Source: Urinicoccus massiliensis
GTDB taxonomy: Bacteria; Bacillota; Clostridia; Tissierellales; Peptoniphilaceae
Length of the DNA: 64,000 nt
Direction of reading: 5' to 3'
NCBI RefSeq assembly: GCF_900120405.1
Contig: NZ_LT635492.1
Span: 79,477 to 143,476 of the forward strand
The translations under genes were made by a program, and so were the position numbers. The notes under the pieces are model-generated. The model saw only the letters and a program-made list of their open reading frames with translations. It was not told the origin of the DNA and did no database searches. Position 1 is the first letter of the stretch. Each line of letters begins with the position of its first letter. Positions 42,195 to 49,136 of the stretch are shown here, in pieces.

Positions 42195-43514
42195 ATGGAC
42201 GACGAAAGACAAAAGTTAAAAAATAAATACCAGGTAATTATAGTAGGCACAGGGGCAGCAGGGCTGTTCTGTGCCTTAGCTTTAAATCCGAAACTTTCAG
42301 TCCTGCTGGTGACCAAAAAGGGTATCAAGGACTGTAACTCCTACCTGGCCCAGGGAGGTATGTGCGTCTTAAGAGACCCGGATGATTTTGAGGACTTTAT
42401 GGCCGACACACTTAAGGCAGGCCACTATGAAAATCGGGAAGAATCTGTCCGAACCATGATTTTACGGTCCAGGGATATTTTACAAAAGCTTTTGGACTAC
42501 CGGGTGGATTTTGACCGGGAGGGTCAAGATCTTTCCTACACCCGGGAAGGAGGCCATGGCAAACGGCGGATTGTCCATTGCAAGGACGAAACTGGCAAGG
42601 CCATTGTGGAAAAACTTGTGGACCAAGTTCTGGAAAGAAAAAACATCCAGGTCCTTGAAAATACAGAAATGGTGGACTTGATGATTAAGGAAGGAACCTG
42701 CTATGGGGCCTGCCTTAACCGTCACCTAGAAGGAGACTCCAACAAGTCCATCCAGCCTGTCTTTGCTGACTTTACAGTTTTAGCCACAGGGGGGATTGGG
42801 GGCCTTTATGAAAATTCTACCAACTTTCCCCATATTTGTGGAGATGCCTTGGGGATTTTAAGAAATTATCAGGTAAGGACAGACCACCTGGACTATATCC
42901 AATTCCATCCAACCACACTTTTTGTAGAGGAGGAAGATGGTCGGAGGCGGTTGATGACAGAAGCCCTAAGAGGGGAAGGCGCCTACCTATTAGATAGGCA
43001 TGGCAACCGCTTTACTGATGAGCTTCAACCTAGGGATATCGTAACAGGGGCCATTCTTCGGCTCATGGAAAAAGAAAAAACTGACCATGTCTACCTGTCC
43101 ATGGCCCACTTGGATCCTGTCCGGATCAAAAACCGCTTCCCCTATATCTATGCCATGTGCCTGGAGCGGGGCTATGACCTAACTAAGGATTCCATCCCCA
43201 TCGTTCCAGGGCAGCACTACCATATGGGTGGAATCCATGTGGACCAAAGGAGTCGGACCTCTATAGACCGCCTTTATGCTGTGGGAGAATGCGCCTGCAA
43301 CGGAGTACATGGCAAGAATCGTCTGGCCAGCAACTCTCTGTTGGAATCTATGGTCTTTGCCCAAATTATTGCTGAAGATATTGGCCAAGGGGACAAGAAA
43401 AGTTGGGATTTGGAAAACTTGTCCTGGCCCATGCAAAGGAACTGGGCAGATTTTCGAGAAAAAAATCAAAAGGGCTTAAGAGAGGCCATTGAGAAAAACC
43501 GATTGGAGAAATGA
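42195..43514 (+). CDS. nadB: L-aspartate oxidase
   Basis: 439 residues from ATG 42195. The FAD-binding start is YQVIIVGTGAAGLFCALAL, with SYLAQGGMCVL, HPTTLF, EALRGEGAYLLD and the final GECACNGVHGKNRLASNSLLE. It makes iminoaspartate for NadA. It is shorter than many NadB proteins: the C-terminal helical domain is reduced (the protein stops about 40 residues after the ASNSLLE block), as in some anaerobes. Confidence 0.95.
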   Translation: MDDERQKLKNKYQVIIVGTGAAGLFCALALNPKLSVLLVTKKGIKDCNSYLAQGGMCVLRDPDDFEDFMADTLKAGHYENREESVRTMILRSRDILQKLLDYRVDFDREGQDLSYTREGGHGKRRIVHCKDETGKAIVEKLVDQVLERKNIQVLENTEMVDLMIKEGTCYGACLNRHLEGDSNKSIQPVFADFTVLATGGIGGLYENSTNFPHICGDALGILRNYQVRTDHLDYIQFHPTTLFVEEEDGRRRLMTEALRGEGAYLLDRHGNRFTDELQPRDIVTGAILRLMEKEKTDHVYLSMAHLDPVRIKNRFPYIYAMCLERGYDLTKDSIPIVPGQHYHMGGIHVDQRSRTSIDRLYAVGECACNGVHGKNRLASNSLLESMVFAQIIAEDIGQGDKKSWDLENLSWPMQRNWADFREKNQKGLREAIEKNRLEK

Positions 43515-43521
43515 GGATTTC

Positions 43522-44379
43522 ATGTATCGATTAGAAAATTATAACCGACATAAAATTGACCAGTGTATTCAAACTGCCTTGGACGAAGATATTATTACAG
43601 AAGACCTGTCCACCAATGCCATCTATGACCAGGGGCAAAAAGCCCGGGTGGACCTCTTGGCCAAGGAGGATGGTGTCCTTTGTGGTCGCTATGTCTTTGA
43701 AAGAGTCTTTAGCCTTCTTGACTCCCAAGTTCAAGTGGACTGGACCCTGGAAGAGGGAGCCCACTTTAAAAAAGGAGACCTTTTAGCCAAGATTTCAGGA
43801 GATGTCCGGCCTATTTTAACAGGGGAACGGACGGCCCTAAACTTTCTCCAAAGGCTTTGCGGTGTGGCCAGCTATACCCGGGATATTGTGGACCAATTAG
43901 AGGGAAGTGGCATTCGTCTTATGGATACCAGAAAGACAACACCGGGCCTAAGACTCTTGCAAAAATATGCTGTAACAGTTGGGGGCGGAAAAAACCACCG
44001 AACCAACCTATCGGATGTGATTATGTTAAAAGACAACCACATCCAAGCCGCAGGAGGTGTCGGGGCGGCCATCCAAAAGGCCAAGACCTACGCTCCCTTT
44101 GTGCGGACTATTGTGGTGGAAACAGAGAACTTGGATATGGTCCAAGAGGCAGTAGAAAACAAGGCCTCCATTATTATGCTGGACAACATGGACCGGGACC
44201 AAATGGAAGAAGCCATTAAGCTTATTGACGGTCGGTGTTTTATAGAAGTCTCCGGCAATGTAACCCGGGAGAGTATTCGGGACCTAAAGGGCTTGAAAAT
44301 TGACTACATCTCCAGCGGTGCCTTGACCCATTCCTCGGGGATCATAGACCTGTCTATGAAAAATTTAAGGCTCCTCTAA
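43522..44379 (+). CDS. nadC: Nicotinate-nucleotide pyrophosphorylase (carboxylating)
   Basis: 285 residues from ATG 43522, chosen because homologous sequence begins at YRLENYNRHKIDQCI. It has ALDEDIITEDLSTNAI, GERTALNFLQRLCGVA, MDTRKTTPGLRLLQKYAV, GGGKNHRTNLSDVIMLKDNH and IMLDNMD motifs of type II PRTs. It converts quinolinate to nicotinate mononucleotide. Its stop overlaps the ATG of the next, frameshifted gene. Confidence 0.95.
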   Translation: MYRLENYNRHKIDQCIQTALDEDIITEDLSTNAIYDQGQKARVDLLAKEDGVLCGRYVFERVFSLLDSQVQVDWTLEEGAHFKKGDLLAKISGDVRPILTGERTALNFLQRLCGVASYTRDIVDQLEGSGIRLMDTRKTTPGLRLLQKYAVTVGGGKNHRTNLSDVIMLKDNHIQAAGGVGAAIQKAKTYAPFVRTIVVETENLDMVQEAVENKASIIMLDNMDRDQMEEAIKLIDGRCFIEVSGNVTRESIRDLKGLKIDYISSGALTHSSGIIDLSMKNLRLL

Positions 44380-44802
44380 TGGATTATTTCTGTAGTTCCT
44401 GGATTCAAGACAATGACCTGTCCTTGTGGGAAAGGGCCTACCAGGTTCTTTTAAAAGAAGCGGACTTTTACCAGGTTATGTTTCCAGAGGGGGAAGACAT
44501 AGACCCGAAAGTCTTTCCTCTGGCAAAAGACCTTATTGAAAGGCCGGGAGTTGAGGTAAGCAAGATTGATTTTTTTCCCAACAGGGACTTGGATTTACTA
44601 TAAGGGCCCCTTGGACCAAGAAGTAGAAGACTTGCTCTTGGAGGCCTTGAGAACCGGCCCTGTCTTTCATATTATCTTTTTAAAGGAAGATCGAAAGATT
44701 GCTGAGGAAAATGACTATACGGACTTTTTACTCTTTGACGAAGACTTAAAAAGAAAGATGCTGGAAGTTTTTCCAGCCCTGGAGACCTATATTGACCAAT
44801 AA
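44379..44802 (+). pseudogene. nad-operon follower gene split by a frameshift
   Basis: Two overlapping frames, 74 codons from ATG 44379 and about 78 codons ending at 44802, join naturally if one T is removed from a 7-T run near 44569-44575 (reading ...KIDFFPTGTWIYYKG...). The joined protein of about 140 residues is acidic, soluble and unknown to me. Start overlap with nadC shows translational coupling. It may be inactive, phase-variable at the homopolymer, or a sequencing error. Confidence 0.7.
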
Positions 44803-44813
44803 AGGGGGATGAC

Positions 44814-45686
44814 ATGTTAAGCTATGAAGGAAAAGTCTACCGGCCACCCTCGGAGTGGCGGTCTTTAATTGTCCAGGCCACAGTAGGGTGTAGCAACAAT
44901 ACCTGCACATTTTGTGGCATGTACAAGGAGGAACAGTTTCATATTAAAGACGAGAAAATCCTCTTTAAAGAATTGGAAGAAGAGGCCAGGGCCTTTAACG
45001 GCTATGAAAAGATCTTTATCGCCGATGGAGACGCCCTTTGCCTGTCAACAGACCGTCTTCTTCGGTTAATGGCCAAATTACGGGAGCTTTTCCCTTTTTG
45101 CCAAAGGATTGGGTCCTATGCAACAGCTTTAGATGTCAACGGAAAAAGTCATGAAGACTTGAAAAGGCTGAAAGAAGCTGGCTTAGGGATTCTTTACATT
45201 GGCTTGGAAACAGGGTCTAATGAGCTTTTGAAAAAAATCAAAAAAAATATGAAGGCAGAAGACTACCTAGCAGCCAGTGAAAAACTCCACCAAGTGGGCA
45301 TTGCCCAAAGTGTAACTTTAATCACCGGCTTGGCTGGGGCAGGGCAAAGTATCCAATACGCCCAGGAAACGGCTAGGGTTGTTAGCCAAATGAACCCGGA
45401 CTATGTCTCCTACCTAACCCTGATGCTAGATGAAGGATCTGAACTTTTAGAAGACTACCGCCAAGGGCGCTTTCAACCAGCAGGTCCTGATGAGGCCTTG
45501 GAGGAAATTTATGTCTTTTTAGACCACTTTACCGGGAAGGGTCCTTGTATTTTTCGGTCCAACCATGCTTCCAACTACCTGTCCCTAGCCGGGACCCTAC
45601 CGGAAGACCTAGACAGGTTAAAGGGACAAATTTTACAGACCACCCGAGCTAGGGCCTATAAGGACGAAGCCTTTCGCCGTTTATAA
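44814..45686 (+). CDS. Radical SAM protein
   Basis: 290 residues. The 4Fe-4S motif is Cys26-x4-Cys31-x2-Cys34 (CSNNTCTFC), a wider spacing than the usual CxxxCxxC, typical of one HemN/Elp3-like radical SAM subgroup. IFIADGDALCLSTDRLL, GLGILYIGLETGSNELL and SVTLITGLAGAGQ follow the SAM-binding core. Substrate unknown. It follows the frameshifted gene by 11 bases with AAGGGGG, so it belongs to the nad transcript. Confidence 0.88.
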   Translation: MLSYEGKVYRPPSEWRSLIVQATVGCSNNTCTFCGMYKEEQFHIKDEKILFKELEEEARAFNGYEKIFIADGDALCLSTDRLLRLMAKLRELFPFCQRIGSYATALDVNGKSHEDLKRLKEAGLGILYIGLETGSNELLKKIKKNMKAEDYLAASEKLHQVGIAQSVTLITGLAGAGQSIQYAQETARVVSQMNPDYVSYLTLMLDEGSELLEDYRQGRFQPAGPDEALEEIYVFLDHFTGKGPCIFRSNHASNYLSLAGTLPEDLDRLKGQILQTTRARAYKDEAFRRL

Positions 45687-45715
45687 GCCTGGGAGAGATT
45701 TTATGGTAAAGGCTA

Positions 45716-45744
45716 TTTACTATTGGAGCCTTCTGGGATAAGAT
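45716..45744 (+). promoter_or_regulatory. Promoter of the microcompartment locus
   Basis: TTTACT and TAAGAT with a 17-base spacer, about 75 bases before the EutS-like start. Confidence 0.55.
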
Positions 45745-45769
45745 AAGTTTACAGGAGAAAGTTTAAAAT

Positions 45770-45787
45770 TGAGTGGCCGACCACTCA
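45770..45787 (+). promoter_or_regulatory. Perfect palindrome, likely operator
   Basis: TGAGTGG-CCGA-CCACTCA lies between the promoter and the first shell gene. The symmetry and size suit a TetR-like repressor; no regulator gene is adjacent. It does not look like the paired-hairpin target of EutV. Confidence 0.6.
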
Positions 45788-45819
45788 TGAAGAAATAATT
45801 GCTGATTAAGGATGAAAAT

Positions 45820-46158
45820 ATGAAGAAATTAAAAAGAACAATCCAGGAAGGAGTGCCTGCCAAGCAGATTACCATGCTGCACCTTATTGCCTCTCCAGAC
45901 CCCATTCTCTATCAAAAGGTCTTGATTGACCCCAAACGGGCTTTGGGGATTATCAACATGAGCCCTTGGGAAGGGGCCATTATTGCTGCAGACCTGGCAG
46001 ATAAGGCGGCACCCATAGAGATTAAGCTGGTAGACCGTTTTAAGGGGGTCGTATTTATCCAAGGAGATCGGGATAGTGTTTATACAGCCTTGGACCGAGT
46101 AAGACGTGTTTTTGATTCAGACTATGGCTATACAGTTCCTTCGGTAACGGAGAGTTAA
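45820..46158 (+). CDS. eutS: EutS/PduU-type microcompartment shell protein
   Basis: 112 residues from ATG 45820 (AAGGA before it; an open TTG frame begins 21 bases earlier). It follows EutS throughout: RTIQEGVPAKQITMLHLIAS, a GIINMSPWEGAIIAADLA helix, and KLVDRFKGVVFIQGD, the circularly permuted BMC fold. EutS forms hexamers in the shell of the ethanolamine compartment. Here it starts a three-gene set with no enzyme genes. Confidence 0.9.
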   Translation: MKKLKRTIQEGVPAKQITMLHLIASPDPILYQKVLIDPKRALGIINMSPWEGAIIAADLADKAAPIEIKLVDRFKGVVFIQGDRDSVYTALDRVRRVFDSDYGYTVPSVTES

Positions 46159-46184
46159 GAAAATGACGATAAGGGAGATACAAG

Positions 46185-47015
46185 ATGATTCAACTAGAGG
46201 ATTCTAATAAGATTATTAAAAAATTTGAAAAGGTTATAAAGACCCCCTTAAAGGGGGCGGGAAAAACCCTTTATACGGGTATAGACCTGGGTACAGCCTA
46301 TATTGTTCTGGCTGTTTTAGATGAGAATAAAAATCCTGTTTGTGGGGCCTACCAGGCAGCGGATGTCGTCAAAGACGGCATGGTTGTAGACTATATGGGG
46401 GCTGTGAGGATTGTTAAAAAACTCAAGGCTGACTTGGAAGAAAAAATCGGTCAAGAGCTCTACCTGGCCGGAGTAGCCATTCCTCCAGGAACGGAAAACA
46501 TTGATGGCGGCGTGGTAAAAAATGTAGCAGAGGCTGCAGGCTTTGAAGTAGTCAAGGTTCTGGATGAACCCACAGCGGCCAACATGATTCTCAAGATTCA
46601 AGATGGGGCCGTAGTGGATATTGGTGGTGGAACCACGGGAATTTCTGTCATTAAAAAGGGAAAAGTTGTAAAAGTAATGGACGAAGCCAGTGGTGGACGA
46701 CACTTTTCCTTGGTAATTGCCGGGGCCCAAAAAATTTCCATTGAAGAAGCGGAAAAAATGAAGCAGGACTTTAGCCTCCACAAGGAAATCTTTCCCCTGG
46801 TTCAACCTGTGATTAAAAAGATCATCAGCATTATCCAAAAAGCCCTGGAAGGCTATGATGTGGATGAACTGGTCCTAGTAGGAGGGACAGCCCTTTTAAC
46901 TGGGATTGAGGCCTTTGTGGAAAAAGAAACAGGTTTGAAAACCTCCAAGCCCAGTAACCCTATGTTTGTAACTCCCTTGGGAATTGCGGCAGCTTTAATT
47001 GAAGGAGAAGAATAA
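46185..47015 (+). CDS. eutJ: EutJ-like Hsp70-fold chaperone
   Basis: 276 residues with an actin/Hsp70 ATPase fold: phosphate 1 loop TGIDLGTAYIVLAVLD, AGVAIPPG, DEPTAANMI, phosphate 2 VVDIGGGTTGISV, and adenosine-site LVGGTALLTGIE. This is EutJ, proposed to help fold or load cargo of ethanolamine compartments. The ribosome site is AAGGGAG. Its stop overlaps the start of the next BMC gene. Confidence 0.9.
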   Translation: MIQLEDSNKIIKKFEKVIKTPLKGAGKTLYTGIDLGTAYIVLAVLDENKNPVCGAYQAADVVKDGMVVDYMGAVRIVKKLKADLEEKIGQELYLAGVAIPPGTENIDGGVVKNVAEAAGFEVVKVLDEPTAANMILKIQDGAVVDIGGGTTGISVIKKGKVVKVMDEASGGRHFSLVIAGAQKISIEEAEKMKQDFSLHKEIFPLVQPVIKKIISIIQKALEGYDVDELVLVGGTALLTGIEAFVEKETGLKTSKPSNPMFVTPLGIAAALIEGEE

Positions 47016-47311
47016 TGGATATTCGTTTAATCAAGGGCCCGTCTACAGGGACCCTGGAAATTGTAGAAAACCGCAGCCGGCTATCTTTTAAGAATAAAAA
47101 GCCCGGAGCCCTGGGCCTGGTCCAAGGCAAGGTCGTTGAAATGCTTTGTGCAGCAGATATTGCAGAAAAAGCTTCCGGTGTTGAAGTGGTAGATGTCCGC
47201 GGGTCTTGTCCGCAAAACTTAATTATTTTAGCTATTGTGGGAGAGATGTCTGATGTCAGTGAAGCCCTAAGGCAAATCCAAGCTGGAATGGACGAAATGA
47301 AAAATATATAA
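47015..47311 (+). CDS. Single-domain BMC shell protein with N-terminal extension
   Basis: 98 residues. About 30 residues of extension (DIRLIKGPSTGTLEIVENRS) precede a BMC domain: GALGLVQGKVVEMLCAADIAEKASGVEVVDV, then NLIILAIVGEMSDVSEALRQI. The pore loop (about RGSCPQN) carries a Cys, and the C-terminus is short. It is not a close match to EutM or EutK. It could form hexamers; whether a closed shell forms is unclear since no pentamer gene is present. Confidence 0.85.
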   Translation: MDIRLIKGPSTGTLEIVENRSRLSFKNKKPGALGLVQGKVVEMLCAADIAEKASGVEVVDVRGSCPQNLIILAIVGEMSDVSEALRQIQAGMDEMKNI

Positions 47312-47604
47312 TGATAGATAAGGAAAAAAAGATGGTCAAGGATTTTATGGCTATCTTTTTTTTACGGTTAAAGTACTTTCTTACTGGAGAAGAAATAAAT
47401 AGGAAAATTAAGAGGAAAAGAAAATCTTGGCAAAAGCAGTTTCCTTGCAATAAAATTTATTTCCTAATATAATAAGTATTGTCTTTGTTTTTTCACAAGG
47501 AAAATTTTTATGGATAAAAAGGGTCTTTGACATAAAAGGAAAGACTCTTTTTTTCTAGATTGATAGACAAGTTAATTGAATTTGAATCTATTTGGAGGTA
47601 TTTT
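47312..47604. other. Spacer between the BMC locus and the antiporter gene
   Basis: A T/A-rich spacer of about 290 bases. It holds a terminator (47521-47555: GGGTCTTT with AAAGACTC, then a T run) and otherwise nothing I can name. A ribosome site GGAGG at 47594 serves the antiporter. Confidence 0.6.
47521..47555 (+). terminator. Terminator ahead of the antiporter gene
   Basis: An 8-bp stem with one G-U, an 11-base loop and a T tract. It ends the microcompartment transcript or acts as a leader attenuator of the antiporter. Confidence 0.7.
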
Positions 47605-49095
47605 TTGAAAATTTTCAAAACCATTTTAAAGTTTAGTCCTGTAGCAGTTCTAGCCTGGTTATTACTGGCAGGGAAAGGCTACAATGAAGCTGGAATTTTG
47701 GAAGGCTTTGACATGTTAATTGCAGGTCCTATGGCCTTTCTATATGCGGGTTTGGTGGCCTTTATTACAGAAGGTATTAAGCCGAATGAAATTGTTGATA
47801 TAGCGGTGGAGAGTGTTCAAGAGATTGAAGTGGTCTTTTTTATTTTGATGTTGGCCTATGCCATGGCGGGAGTTTTCATGTCTACAGGTGTTGGGGCAGC
47901 CATTGTAAATGCTGCTTTAAAGGTTGGCATTAGTGCTAGGATTATTGCACCCTTAAGCCTTGTGGTAACTGGGGTTTTATCTGTGGCTACAGGAACAAGC
48001 TGGGGAACTTTTGCTGCTTGTGCCCCAATTTTTCTGTGGTTAAACCATATTGTGGCTGGAAATATGCTCTTGACCCTATGTGCTATTACCGGTGGAGCTT
48101 GTTTTGGAGACAACTTAGGATTAATTTCAGATACGACTGTAGTCAGCTCTGGAATTCAAAATGTAGAGATTATTGACCGAATTCGCCATCAAGGAATTTG
48201 GGCTATAGGAAGTTTAGTCTTAGCTGTAGTTTTATTTTATCTAGCATCTGCGGGTCTACCCACCCATTCAGCTTCAGGAGCAGAAGCCTATTCCAATATT
48301 CCACAAAATACATTAAATTTTCTTGCTGCTGAAAGACCTGATGCCCTATCCTTACTGCAACAGGTAAGAGATGGGGTGCCGGCCTATATGATGATTCCTT
48401 TAATTTTGGTTATTGTAGTGGCTATTTTAGGGGTACAAACTATTTTCTGCCTGTCTGCAGGAATTGTGGCAGCCTTGTTTTTAGGTTTAAAGGCTGGAAC
48501 GGTAGTTTCCATTCCAGTTTTCTTGGAAGAAATTGTGCAATCGGGCTTTGCTGAAGCAGGAGCTTGGGTTGTCGTTATGATGATGTGGATCTCCGCCTTT
48601 GGAGGTGTTATGAATCACATGAAGGCCTTCGATCCTTTGGCTAAACTAGTTTTGAAAATGAGTTCAAAAGTGCGGCACTTAATGACTTGGAATGCTATTT
48701 TATCCATGGCCGGAAATGCTCTTTTAGCTGATGAAATGGCACAGATAGTTACAGTGGGGCCTATTATTCGGGAACTTGTAGATAAAAATATTGAAGGATC
48801 TGAAAAAGATATGTATACTTTGCGCTTAAGGAATGCAACCTTCTCCAGTGCCCTAGGAGTTTTTGGGGCTCAAATGATTCCCTGGCACGTTTATATTGCC
48901 TACTATGTAGGAATAGCCAATGCTGTTTATCCTTTAGCAAGCTTCAAGCCTACGGATTTCATAAAATATAATTTTATGGGCTTTGTGGCCATTATTTCCC
49001 TTGTTGGCTTAACTTTTACAGGCCTAGATAGGTTCGTTCCTTTTTTTAAATTACCCAGCGAGCCGAAGGTAAGTTTAAAGAAACAAGTTAAATAA
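47605..49095 (+). CDS. NhaC-family Na+/H+ antiporter
   Basis: 496 residues from a TTG start with GGAGG six bases before; an earlier TTG (47560) has no ribosome site. About eleven membrane segments. The NhaC signature GGACFGDNLGLISDTTVVSSGIQ occurs here in conserved form, along with ATGTSWGTFAACAPI and AGNALLADEMAQIV. It probably exchanges Na+ (or an amine/organic anion) for H+. Next to the BMC genes by position only. Confidence 0.88.
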   Translation: MKIFKTILKFSPVAVLAWLLLAGKGYNEAGILEGFDMLIAGPMAFLYAGLVAFITEGIKPNEIVDIAVESVQEIEVVFFILMLAYAMAGVFMSTGVGAAIVNAALKVGISARIIAPLSLVVTGVLSVATGTSWGTFAACAPIFLWLNHIVAGNMLLTLCAITGGACFGDNLGLISDTTVVSSGIQNVEIIDRIRHQGIWAIGSLVLAVVLFYLASAGLPTHSASGAEAYSNIPQNTLNFLAAERPDALSLLQQVRDGVPAYMMIPLILVIVVAILGVQTIFCLSAGIVAALFLGLKAGTVVSIPVFLEEIVQSGFAEAGAWVVVMMMWISAFGGVMNHMKAFDPLAKLVLKMSSKVRHLMTWNAILSMAGNALLADEMAQIVTVGPIIRELVDKNIEGSEKDMYTLRLRNATFSSALGVFGAQMIPWHVYIAYYVGIANAVYPLASFKPTDFIKYNFMGFVAIISLVGLTFTGLDRFVPFFKLPSEPKVSLKKQVK

Positions 49096-49136
49096 AAGAA
49101 GAAAACCAGCTCTCTTAAGAGAGCTGGTTTTCTTCT
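49096..49136. terminator. Bidirectional terminator
   Basis: A perfect 18-bp inverted repeat starting AAGAAAACCAGCTCTC around a TTAA centre. It ends the antiporter gene on one strand and the M16 peptidase gene on the other. Confidence 0.93.

Noticed and set aside
43857..44219. 120-codon plus-strand frame within nadC
   Set aside because: Out-of-frame shadow of nadC.
45770..45787. EutV-type dual-hairpin antiterminator target
   Set aside because: Only a single short palindrome with no paired hairpin and no overlapping terminator.
46317..46838. 173-codon minus-strand frame
   Set aside because: Antisense to the EutJ-like gene with clear Hsp70 motifs; no start signal.
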